Positions 38,423-51,700 of a stretch of 64,000 nt of DNA are shown in pieces (position 1 is the first letter of the stretch; each line of letters opens with the position of its first letter). The notes beneath the pieces were generated by a model, which worked only from the letters and a program-made list of their open reading frames with translations, was not told where the DNA came from and made no database searches. The translations under genes and the position numbers were made by a program. The stretch is from Brevipalpus yothersi (taxonomy: Eukaryota > Arthropoda > Arachnida > Trombidiformes > Tenuipalpidae): the NCBI GenBank assembly GCA_003956705.1, contig QZCP01000197.1, positions 48,754 to 112,753 on the forward strand, in the 5' to 3' direction.

Positions 38423-40813
38423 GATTTGATGATACCCTTAACGATAGTCGCCCTGATTTGATCATGTCTAAACTGTTTCATCCAGACTAAGCCCTCCGAG
38501 ATGGAAAGGATCCATTGTGATTGATGATAGATTTGTGTATTGATTCCAATTGATTTGAAAGTTTTTCAACATTCAAAACAAAATGCTCCAAAATAGCCGG
38601 TAACAAGGCGAAAAAGAGAGAAGTAGTGAAGGGTCCTTCCAATACTGAGAAAGTGAGAAAGAGTGGGAAAGCATACTTTCAGCCAAATTCTGATGATATT
38701 ACATTATAATACGAAATCTTGCAACTTTCCATCAACAAATTCAATTTGAATCTAATCTGGAACCTAAAATCAGCCTGATCAATGGCCCATTTCGGGAATG
38801 ATCGTTTGCCTTATTTCGGAATATAAATATTCAAGATTTGTAAATATATCACCACTAAGTGTATCAGTTATGGTAGGGCAGACATTCTTCCTTCCTCAAT
38901 TATGAAATCAGTCAGACAAAATGAAATTGAAATACTCTCAGGGGAACATGATGGAATTTTCAATCTTGGATAACAGGTAGTCATGATTATTTGCTGGGTT
39001 AAAACTTGTAAATTTCTAGATGAACCCATTTGGAAGGGTGAAAATCCTTCAATTTTCTCTGTTTTCAACTCATCAGCTCTTTTGGTCATTAAAATTTGAT
39101 GACCATTGATCAAAGTACAACGTATAACTGAGCTGGAAACATTACACTTCTCTATGCAAACAACAAAAATCGATGTCATTGACCTTATACTTGAATTTTT
39201 GAATGTCCAAATAGTATGTGAAAGTTTTATGAGTGCATACAAGCTTAGGCATTGGTTACGAATCGTGTTGATTAATTCATCATGCTAATAGGATTAAACA
39301 GCCAACCAATATTATGCTCATATGTACCGGTAAGGTTACAAGAGGACATGCCTGAAAATGGCCCTGAAAAACAGTAAAGTTTTAAAGAATTATTTCCAAC
39401 AATTTTGTCATGTTCAATTTTAGGAAATTCGTGAGATGAATTTTCAAAGTATAAAGTGGCAAAAAAAATTAGCAATCACACTCGACATTCAAAAATATAT
39501 TTTTCCGCCTCAAGACAATCAACTCATTAATTGGAGATAGGGAAAGAAAAATAGCCAAAATTAGTCATGTATTAAATTTTGTGGAATCAAATTTTAGTGC
39601 AAAAATGTACACTTTTCTCAACAACAATGGCCAAATGAGCATTTAAATGATCAGTTTAAAAATGTTAAATGATCAAGATGTATACCTGTAATAGAAAAGT
39701 TAACGAATTAACTATCTTTTCTGGGTTCATCAGGTCACTTGTTGATCGGAAGATCAGGGTTAAATTTTCGAATATCAATGGTATTGATACTATATTGAGC
39801 CTGAAAAGAACGATCGATCAGTAGTTAATCATGTATGAACAATTGATGATAAGAGATGATATTCTGGGAGATGATCGAGTACTGACACTCTCATTGACAA
39901 TCAAGGTGTAGATGAATAGATATTCAATCGATTAGATTAAGATCATGTCCAACACATGTTCACTTTTTGTTCTACCGGAATCAAAAATTAATCCTTCACT
40001 TCCATCTTACTCAATACAATGAAACGATAAGCTTTCATGGGAAAACTTATTCGTTTCTCCTATTCAACTGGCCGCTGAATCAAATCGATAATACAAGGCT
40101 TTTGCCAAATGTTACTGATGAATTCGATTCATTCAACAAACGAATGAAATGATAATAAGCATCTTTTTCCAGCTCATCGATCAACAACAAGAATGTTGAG
40201 AAACATTTTTTCCAATCTAACATATATATACTTGATGATTGTTTCCTGTTCTTCTTCTTTTTTATTTTTAAAATTAGGCTCAAATTCATTATCATTCAAG
40301 ATGTGATTCGTGATATGGAGAGTGAAGAGTGAATACAGAGTAGCCAATATATATACAGGATTGTGTGTGCCTACTGCTGCTGATGCTTTTCTTGGTCCAA
40401 CGTACCATGTTTCATGTTCATGATCAAGATTGCCGAAAAAAAGTTGAAGATGAAAGTTGCTTTCGTGATGGAGAGAGCGAGAGTGAACATCCAGGAGGAG
40501 GATGGGGAGGATGGGGAGGAGAGGGAGGAGAGGGAGGATGAGGTGAAGATGAAGAAGGCATCATCTCATTTTTTCATGAACTTATGATGTAAGCCACGAA
40601 ATCACTCTCTATCTCTCACTCTATCTCACTTGTTACTTTTGTTAGACTCATACATTTGGAACTTTTTCATCAAAAAGTGGATTGATAAAAAGAAGAAAAA
40701 TTGCAATCGAAAGTAAAAATGATGATGTAAAAGAAAGACATGGTAGCCAAAAATGATGATGCTTTCGATAAGTTGACAAAATAAGTAGAGAAAGTAGAAT
40801 GAAGAGATGTAAC

Positions 40814-40876
<63 letters not shown>

Positions 40877-41416
40877 TGAAATAATACAATTGATAAGTGA
40901 TGTCGATAATGATCGAAGACATTAAGATTGAGGAAAAAAATGCATATAGCCACCAATGATTGCCATAAGCATGACAGCAATCAGTGAAAAAGTTCCAAAG
41001 TAAAGAAGAAGAAAAAGAATAATAATAATAGTTCACAGACATAATCTTGTATAAAAGTACTTCACTTTAAAAACGTGATCAATTGAGATTAACGCACTAA
41101 ACATTCGTTGCTTACTATCACACACATTGACACTTTATTTTTGGATAGACTTACTGTTGCTACTTGGACATAAATTGTTTTCACTTCATCCTGGCTAAAC
41201 AGTGTTGACCATCATCATTGATGATATTTAAATGATGGAAAAAAAAAGAAGAACAACAAGAGGTTATCATCTAACGGGACTGTCAGCGTAGTAGATAGAG
41301 GAAGGAGCATGAAACATGAGTCGATCGAAAATAGATCCACAACGAAAACAAGCCTCACTCTAGCTGGACATTCAGACACACAAAATTTGGACCCTAAAGA
41401 GAGATGATAAAATTAA

Positions 41417-41451
<35 letters not shown>

Positions 41452-43412
41452 GATGATAAGGGATGATGATCAAGTAGCAGCTGATCAAAACTAAAGAAGA
41501 TTCTTCTCTTAACTTAACATTTAGTTTTGAAGGTGTCCTAACAGCCTGCGAAAAAAATAGATGCCAAACTTTTCTGGTAGATCATTTTGGGAGAGCGAGT
41601 GAGTGAGTGAGTGAGTGAGTGAGAAAGAGAGATAGTGAAAATATCTCATCATGATTGAATTCCTTAAAATTTCTCTCTCTTGCAAATTCTACTATTGATG
41701 ATGAATAATTTAGCCCCTTGTTGAAGATTCAATGTGACCATTTGCCTTTAAGTCATCGCTTCTGACCTGTAGCCTCACTTGCTATCTTGATGTCCATTGT
41801 TCGAAACCAATTTGCATTTTTTTGGCATCCTCATTCTCTCTCTCTCTCTCTCTCAGGTGACTGTTTAGCAAGTTAAATCAAGCGGACAGTTTATTCGAGT
41901 ATTATTATTGTGACAGTATTTTATGATAAGATGAGATGAGGAGAGAGAGGAGAGAAGAGATGAGAAAAAAAACAACACCATTTGGTCAGCCATCAGCAAT
42001 GAAAGGTGGTGGCAAAGTGAATGTCCATTTGGATCCATCAAGAGAAGATGAAGATCACTACGAAATGTGTATAAATTGACAGACACTTGAGACATTTTCT
42101 GTATCCATTTATAGCTATTGGGATGATCTTTCACCCTTGAGCTGAATACGATTAGCTAATCATCCCTTTTCACCTCCCACTTCTCATCGCTACTTATACC
42201 ATCATGTATAAGGTGCAATATGATGATGATGTCCATTATCATTTGGCTTGAAGAGATGCTGTAGCACTTGGAGGATGCTGGATGCTCTTCATTAAACCCT
42301 TGAAATTTGAACCATTAGCAATGAATGGAAGTGGTAGTAGTATGAGATGGATATAGCAAAACCATTCATTTCTTTTGTGAAGGCTTATCCAGATAATGAA
42401 ACAAAATTAAGGTGAAACATTCTTTCAAGTTTCGAGCTATGCCTGAAGAAGATGGAGGCATTTACAATGATAACTTTTTTAATGGACGATTTGGCAAAGA
42501 AATTTCCCTCTTTTCCTTAAATATTCCAACAATATCTAATGTGAATCATGCTCATCTAAGATCATCTTCAGTGGAATGTGAATCAAGAACAGAAATTCAC
42601 TATATTTTTGCTCCCTGAAAATATTTGATACACTCTTCGAAAAGATGATCAGGCCATACTTGCTCGAAATCTCACGAGGTTTTCCCTTAATCGCATCCAA
42701 TATTCTGTCATGTGAATTCCAGAAGTAGTAAAATTTAGGAATATTTCGAGAAAATCTGAAGCCGATCAGTTCGATGGAAAGCAGGTTCAGCAAATCTGAG
42801 GGATCATGAATTCAGACCATAAAAAATCAGGGAATCAAAGTTCAAAGTACACTTATCTAAATCTTGTAGGATGATACTTTCACTAACTGTTCAGACTGAT
42901 GTTGTAACATCTTGATAGAGGGAAGAAAAATATATTCAGCAATTAATCTCGATACAGTGTTATCGATTTTGTGTTAAAAGTTGAAAGTGTCCAAGAATAA
43001 CTTATATTCGACAAGCAATCATACTATACCTCAAAAATTCATGATGATATTTGAAATGTATTGGTAATTCCGATCATCTTAATGAATGCTGAGCTATATT
43101 CTGAGAAGAAAAAACACGATTTCGATGAGATTTTATTCTTTCTCTTTCTCTTTTCCCGTCAAACAGTGAACATTTACAATCATGTTCTTGAAAGATTCAA
43201 CTCAAATCATAATAATCATACACCATCCACTACTCTCATCCAGTAATAATACTCTCACTACTAATAATATGCCTTGTCCGATGTCCAATTGGTAATGGCA
43301 ATGATATATACCAGTAAAAATTCATCTCTTTCCGTTCGCGAAAGAGAGAGAGAAAAAGTGATCTCAAGTTGGCCTGAAATGATACCGAAATACAAGTGAT
43401 GCAGTTGCTTCC

Positions 43413-43470
<58 letters not shown>

Positions 43471-46400
43471 CAAGTGATGCTGGTAGCCTGTAGCCTTCAG
43501 TAACCTAAATATCCTATTTATAACTGAACGATTATCCTAAGCTCGATGTTGCTCTTTCTCTATCGCTCCACAGTAAGAGGTGAGAGAGTGAAGATGAAAT
43601 AACGGTTCAGATGGTGTTCATGCAGCGACATCATGGAATGAACGGAAGAATCAGATGAAGTTTTTGGAATTCCACAAGTGGTCTTTCTCTCTCTCTCTTT
43701 CTCTTCAAACTTTTCCAGTCCACTTTATGTAAATCATGTGGTACTCATATATACATGTACAACTGTTTCAAAATTCTTTCCACACTTTTTCTCAACAATG
43801 TCCACCACCCGATGGGCTTATCTTGACACAAACAAACTTTTCTCACGTCAACACCAAATTAGACTCATATCATTCTCAAGGTGTTCACCTCATCTTCAAA
43901 ATGAATACAGTAAAGCTGAGCCGAGCTTCCAGTTATGATTGGAATGGAATGTTCCAAAAACTGAATCAAAGTCCCAACGATTAGCTGTTGACAGAAAGTG
44001 TTCAGGAGGAAGTGGAAAGAATACAGCCGATTTGATAATGATTGAGCCAAACATTGGCGATAAGAACACTAGCCAATGCTACCTTATCGCCAATGTTTGG
44101 CTCAATCATTATTAAATCGGCTGTACACACTATTCATTCCACAAGAACGCCATCAAATTGATGATATTAATCCTTATCGACCTAAGATCTCTGAGAAACT
44201 TAATGGGGTGATTTTTTACCTCAAGTTATCGGATTTGATCATCTCGAAAGAATTTAACATCTAAGAATCGGTAGCTAGATAGTCGTTTGAAGAATCTATT
44301 TCTTGTGCTCGTAATGTTTGTATATGAAACGAAAAATAACTGTCCCTTAGTAGACCAATGATGTCCACAAGTCAGATAATCAATTTTATGAGCCAAACGT
44401 GTATATTTTACAATTTTCATTCCATTGACAAAACCTATGAGATATGATGATTGATGGTTTGAGTATGATTTTCTTGGAAAAAGGAATTTTGTTTCGCTTA
44501 GATTGGCCGAAAAATGAGCTTCTTTTGCTCAAGCATCAAATTGTTTCGAAAAAGCTTCCGTTGAAAATTGGAGCGTTTAATATCTATTATATCTTCTTTA
44601 TCAATCGGTTCTGGATCCAATCGAATGCTGTTCCTCCAACCTCATCATCAACAAACCATCAATGAGTGTGAAAAATAGATCAACTTCCCACTTCTTTATC
44701 ACTATTCATCTTCCATCAACTGACCATCAATTTTGTTGAATCCGGAAAGTGATACGAGAATTCATTCGTTCATAGTTTGGTGGATAAAAATTCTTTGATC
44801 TGACCTATGTTTGAAGTAGAGATGAAGATAATAGACATCACAAATAAGTCAAACTCTGGGAAACATCTCCCATTTCATTTCATCTCATGCTGTCAGGCCA
44901 AACTCGTACCTCATCAATTAACAAACTTTTTGCCACGTTAAGAAAGAAGAAAGAAAAGAGAGAACTAAAAAGTCATAATAAGGCCTCAAAATATTTTTTT
45001 TGTAGGCCACTATTGGTGTCCTCATGAACTTGACGAACTGACCAGCATCATTTGGTCATCTATTATTCTCATCATATCATCATATTCACTTTCCAGGGGG
45101 CAACGACAACATCCAATCTATTACCACCTTATTACATCATGATTATCATTATTTACCTCCATTAATTTGGCCATTTTTAACATCTTGTTGATGTCTAAAT
45201 GAAATGGAGATGCTTTCTTGCCCTTCATTATTATAACCTTCCAATTGTTGGCTTCACATATTCATATTTCATCAACTCATTCTTGGAAGATATTCCAAAT
45301 TCTCAAGAAGAGAGAGAAAGAACTTTTGTGAAGAAGCCTGATAAAATAGCTGAATAACTGATGTTAGTTAGTTAGATAAAGGCTTCGGCCTAGAATAGCT
45401 TCATTAAGTTAGCATATGAGAACTGTAAATGAGTTCAGGGCTCATGTATTTATATATGAATCATAAAAATATATCAAGAAATCAATCTTCACAGAAAGTT
45501 TTGAGTTCCCAATCGTGTTCACATGAAAGTATATCAATTTTATTCTGTCTGAACGATGTTTTAATTGCGGAAGAAAAACATTCACCACCCTGACTGATAG
45601 ATAAAGTTAGCGGTGATATATTTACAGATCTTGAATATTTATATTTTATAATAGTTTAGGCAAGTGATCGTATCGAAATGGTCTATCGATTGGAATGATT
45701 TTAGATTTGATTAGATTTTAGATAGAGAAAAGTAACAAGATTTTGTTTTAACTCTCTAAAGTATCGATTATTTGAATGTCGATCAACCCTTCTCTCATAT
45801 AATCATCCTTCCACTTTAGAAAATTCGATCATCGAATCATCATCTTGGTTCAATATATCAGATAATACTTATTTGAATGTATACATCAAGCTACAGTCTA
45901 TTGATTCATTCATGATAAACAAATTACATGATAATCTTAATTCTCTCTGCCTCACTGAATCTATTGAGTTTCATGAACTTTTCATCTCTTGTCTAAGTAA
46001 GGCCAATCACTTTCTAATTCAAGAAAAAAATGAACCAGATTTATGAGAAAAAAAATTATTTTTTTGACCATCTTCCTTTGATCAGATTATTTTAGCTTCT
46101 TTTCATTCATTTACGATCATTTTTTTTTATCATTTTGTCAACCAAATATTCGTGTTTGTTTATGTGTCTAAATACGATTTTCAAAAGCGATGGAAACGAA
46201 ACAATTCTTTCATGAGAGTCAAAAATAGCTCCAACTTATCTATCATCATTTTTACTGAGATCTTAAAATTTTAGACTAAATCTAAGGTTATACCTATTTA
46301 TTTGGTACATTTAGGTACGATAAAGCATCGATTTGAGCGAATTCATCTTCGATCTTTCCCAAACATATTCTGATTTTCTGGAATTAACCTTTATCATGAC

Positions 46401-48658
46401 TTATTGGAGAGAACATCAATATTTTTTAAACTTGTTTTAAGTGGCCTGATAAGAAAAGCAAATTTACTTTTTTTCCATCACCAATTCAATTGAGGGCTAG
46501 TTATGATTTAGAGAGTGATTTTGATTGTTTTCTAGCCAAGCTTGCTCTCTTTATGAAACGCAGCATCAATCGTGAAAAGATGGGATACATTCCTGGAGGC
46601 CAAAATCAGCCTCTCACAACATTTATGGGAGATAATTTGATGAATTTCGTATTGTAAGCATTCTGCTTGGGCATATTTCATATGTGATTGTAAATGTGTT
46701 CACTGATTTGATCTTAAGTTATTGAGGAGAATTGATTTTTTTACCCATCGTATTATTGGTCTTCAATAGTACCTGAAAATCACTCTCTATCAATCTCATT
46801 TGACTGATTGAGGTAGCTCTCTAGTTCCGGTAGAGTTAAAAAAATTTCGTTTGTCAGAATTTCTTATCTTCTTAGATTTTGATGATAGTGTTTTCCAGAT
46901 AAACTGCTCTGATTTGAATATTCAATCAACTCATTTAACTTTCGGATTTGCCTACTAGCTCTACCCAAAAATCAGTAGTTAATTCTGCTAACTTTATTGA
47001 TCAAATTTGTTCAAGAATGCCCTTTATTATCATAATATGGCTAATTTCAAAGAACTTTCTCATAAACAGATAACAGAATTCAGCTACTTAGCTCCTTAGC
47101 TCTCTGTACACGTGTCTCTTCGTTGATAGCAACATATTCAATCTAAGCTGCTTTTCAATCTGCTTCATCTGAAATTTAATTTGAGCAACTGTCAGTGTAA
47201 AAAAAGATTCAATTGTGAGTAGAGTTCAAGTCCACGAGAAGCATTTCGGTTGTTTAATTTTAAATCATTTTTAAATTCGCCAATCAAAGAAAAAAGGGAG
47301 AGAGGCCAAAGTGATATTTTTTGCTCATCAAGCTTCATCGTACATGTATATATGATCATCATCAGTTGAGAGAAATTTTTTTCATATTATGGTAATGAAG
47401 CTGATTGATTGTGTTAGTCTGTTCACTAACCATGTCAACATGGAGCGATCGTGTGGCTTGATGTCTTCAATCGATAAGGCAAAACGAGTCGAGCTACTTT
47501 CAAATTATATTAGCACCAATAGGATGGCGAAATATAATCATTATAATGTCTATTACATTATGATGATCAAATCCATTTTTGGCTTATCAAGTCTATTTTT
47601 TGTCCTCTACCATGCATGCGAAATCACTTTCAAGCTTTTTTCACATTCTTTTTTCCTAATTTCACTCTCAATTTTTGCTTATTCGAAAATTTGAATTCGA
47701 AAAAAATTTGACTAATGCCAATCTTTCATCATCTATAATAGTAAAATCGCATAGATTCACATCCATAATGGGCATCCAATAAATGGCACAGTTAAAGAGA
47801 ATGAAAATCCGAATGAATCGAATTAAGATTGAAAAAAATTGAATGCTGAGATGAGAGATGCTGACAAGAGCAGGGTCCCAGATACCCGAGCACTTCTTGG
47901 ACTGCTTGTTGTTCGTCCGATAGAACATCGTTGGGTTATCACTACATTGGCTTATTTCATCTGCGTACTCACATTCAAAAAGATATGATAGATCAAAGTT
48001 TGTGGTTTAAAGTGGGCTTAAGGGTCAAAAAAACATTTTAATCCTATCTGTGAACAATTTTTCTGCTACTGAGGAATGAATTATCAACTGACAAACACTT
48101 TTGAGTGTTACCAGGAGAGGAATTTCCGAAGATTGTTTGCTCATGATAAGCGCGCGAATTTCAGCGCCTCAATTGCTAAATTTTCTCTCTCTCTCTAATC
48201 AAATGCTAATAAGCTTCTCCCCAATCAAGTATTTATTGAAGATGAAAAAGATGCATGAAGAGAAAAAGTAAGAGAGAGAGAGGAAAATTAAGAAGATGAA
48301 GAAAGAGGAGGAGAAAGAGATTCTAAAATGGGCTGTCTTCATGATCAGAGAGCTACGAGCATCATCAGAACCAGATAAGTTCAGTAGCCAGTTCGTGCGG
48401 ACGAGCGAGCATCGAAAAATGAATGAGCTCGTAGTCGCGCTAAATCAGCTCTCTTCCTATCTCTCTCTTTTCATCTCTCTCTCTTACTTGAATGCTGATT
48501 CGCTTCTCTCTTCCTCATCTTCAGTCTTTGATATTGACAAACTTTTCGGGTAATACATTCTTAATAGATTTATTTCATTAGCTTTTGCATATAGATTGTT
48601 TCAAATCTCGATCGAAATTAATCAATTTCACTGATTCTCTTCCTTCACTCGAACTTTN

Positions 48659-48726
<68 letters not shown>

Positions 48727-51700
48727 TTGAATGCTGATTCGCTTCTCTCTTCCTCATCTTCAGTCTTTGATATTGACAAACTTTTCGGGTAATACATTCT
48801 TAATAGATTTATTTCATTAGCTTTTGCATATAGATTGTTTCAAATCTCGATCGAAATTAATCAATTTCACTGATTCTCTTCCTTCACTCGAACTTTGCTC
48901 TACTTTGTTCTACTTCTTACAACTTTTCGAACGGTTTCGACTGTTTTTATTCCGCTTGAAACTGAACTTTTCATCATGTATTCTTACAGACTCGATCCTG
49001 TGTTCATCATGGTGAATGGTCAACATCAACTACGACCACAACAGCCAAACGGAAACTAATGTGGCCCACAAATTCGGATTATGCTTCCTCGACATCGCCA
49101 CTGATAGCAACGGACACAAAATCATCTTCTTCGGGCTCTCGATTCCGAGGATCACCATCATCACATTGTCCACCTTGCGAATCATCGTCATCCGCATCCT
49201 CATCATCCCAATCATCTTCGTCCACAGCATCCTCATCTTCTTCTCCCTCACTTTTTCCATCCTCCACCTCATCACACCATAGGCGCCATTCGTTGAATTA
49301 TTTTTCATCTCCATCACCTTCACCATTAACTAAATTTATTCACATCAATCATTTCATAATGTTATTCGCATACTTTTCGATTGCCTTCATGTGCTGCTCA
49401 TCGGCCACAGCCAGTACAATAAGAGGCTTTAACAGTGGTTACAGTCTTGCCAAAGATCCTCAATGGACACAGACCTATCCATCGTCAGCATCTCAAACCT
49501 CATCAATGGGTTCATTAGTGATGCCAAATGCACAGCAGCAGCCGTCATCATCATCTTCTGGTGGTCTTAAGTCATTGTTTTCATCATTAATTCCATCCAT
49601 TGGACGAAGTAAATCGGCAAGTGGTAACTCTCGTGGCTGGCCAGGATTACTGTCAAGTCCATTCAAAAGTCAATCGGCCAGCGATTATCTTACATCAGCC
49701 AGTGGATATAGTTCAGCCATGTCAGCGATGCCCATTCAAGTAGCAGAAAATAATCCAGCAGCCATAAGTTTCGATTCGATGCCATCATCAACAACCTATA
49801 CGCTAATGAATTCACAGCCAGTAACATACTATGGACAACAGCAGCAACAATATGTTTTACAGCCACAACAACAACAGCATTCCTCACTAGCATCAACCAA
49901 TAATTTTGTGGCTGTTAAGCCAAATCAGAATTCATTTTATCAAACTTATCAAATGCAACCCCAAACACCATCGGTACTGACCAGTGGTCAAGCGATTGTC
50001 AAAAGCCCATCGACCAGTACGACAACCAGTAAGCGTCGACGTAAATCGTCAGCATCATCAGCTTCTTCCGGTGCCACAATCAGCATTGGCGGTGCTCCTG
50101 GAGGAGGGACAGCAATTCGTTTTGGAAAAGCTCAGATAACGTTTAAAAAGGGAAGTATAAGCCTTGGGCCAGCAGCTTCTGAAAGTCGACCAAAACGATA
50201 TCGAGCACCAAAAGCAAACTATGGTCCATCAGCAACCGGTCGAAAACAGGGGGTTTCTATTAATTTAGGTGAGTTGAATGGCAGCATACATCATCAAGAT
50301 GTATAACGGTAAAAAGATGAAGCTATCCAGCTGACTGAGGAGTGATGCTGCTGAATCATCAGCAAATCATTCAAAGATGCTTTGATTGTGTGCATGTGTG
50401 TGTGTGTTAAATGTGATCCTTATTATGTCAGAAAATTTTTTTCGACTTTTCGAATGTCCCATCTGGTCTCTCTTTTGATTAGTGAAAGTGCTGATAAATG
50501 ATTTTCAACTTGTTCCACTTGGAATTTTTATGATCAGAAAAACTTTTTCTCTATCTTACCAAGTCTACAGGCAATAATGGGATTTAGTGGATGAAGAGGA
50601 GAGAGAAAGAGAGAGAGAAGTTCACAACAGGTACAGAAAGGTTGTTGTAGTAGTAGGTTAAGTTGGTTAAGCAAAAGTGTTGATGAGAAAGCCTCAGGCA
50701 AACTTGTGTACGTTGAAAATGAGTTGATTCTGTCTAATGGTTTAGCAATCTAAGCCCTTCTCATTAATGTACATTTAAAATTCGAGAATCATTTGAGGTA
50801 GCAAGTTCTTTCGATGTGCCAATGTTCCTAATGAGAATTGAGCTATATTTATAAAAAGAAATCCTGCTACCTCTGGTATAGTATCATTGGATTCACTTAT
50901 TGCTCAATTATCTTCGATTCAGGACAAGGAAGTGGCGGAAGTGGTGTCTCGATAAGTTTCGGTAATCAAGGAAACGGACAATCGAGTGGCCGCAATCTGA
51001 GACAGAAATCAGGTAAGAAATGATGAAAAATAATGCACAAATCAATATCAATCAATGGATATTGTGAATAAGGTTTAGATACTGACCATTTTTATTTACT
51101 TGAAACACACACACTCATACACAATTAAAGCTCCTCAACCAAGCCATTCGGACTATGATGAAAGCAAATCAGGCAGCGAAAGTCCTGGAATCACAATCGG
51201 CGGAGGAGGCGGAAGTGGTATTAGATTACCATCGATCAGCTTTGGTAATGGTGGCCTAACCATCGGTGGTGGAGGTGGAGAAGAAGAATATTCGGAAGGA
51301 AAACAAACTGCCGAGTCCAAGTATCCATCTCATAATAATTATGGGAATAAATATAAAAAAAGTTATCCCAAAGAGTACTATCCTGTAAGACCAAGGATTA
51401 AAGTCAGCCTGCCACATTTTCCTAAAACCGAAATCCATTCGAACCTTAAATTACCTCCCATCAAACTTGTGCTCAAATCCAAGCCACGAGTGAAAATTAC
51501 TACTGGCACCAAGGATCCTCTTGAAAAAGGGCCTGTTATGGAGGATCCAAATATGCAAGATATTTTCTTGCCTCCAGAACCATTCCCGAAACAAGGTGAG
51601 AATATGACTTCAATTAATATCACAAGAGAAGGCAAATTTCGATTAATTAATAGGCACTGATCAAATGATGAGTTCCATTGTGAAAATGTGCATCTTAACT

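Larger units (their letters stand above)
35423..48989. other. 13.6 kb gene-free stretch (proposed first intron)
   Basis: Contains GA/CT arrays, a G-rich tract, one near-perfect hairpin and one local duplication, but no recognisable coding exon on either strand. It is either a very long first intron of the large modular-protein gene or intergenic DNA. Confidence 0.55.

Noticed and set aside
40626..41042. Minus-strand frame of 138 codons rich in Tyr, Phe, Ser and Leu
   Set aside because: Composition follows a GA array and AT-rich flanks; two overlapping frames look alike, as expected of low-complexity DNA.
44076..44264. Similar short peptides encoded on both strands near 44 kb
   Set aside because: The similarity comes from the inverted repeat itself, not from coding sequence.
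47389..47694. Plus-strand frame of 101 codons with a hydrophobic end
   Set aside because: No homology, no splice context, in AT-rich DNA where such frames occur by chance.
48296..48553. Plus-strand frame of 85 codons
   Set aside because: Overlaps the suspected false duplication; joining it to exon 2 breaks the frame, so it is at best 5' UTR.
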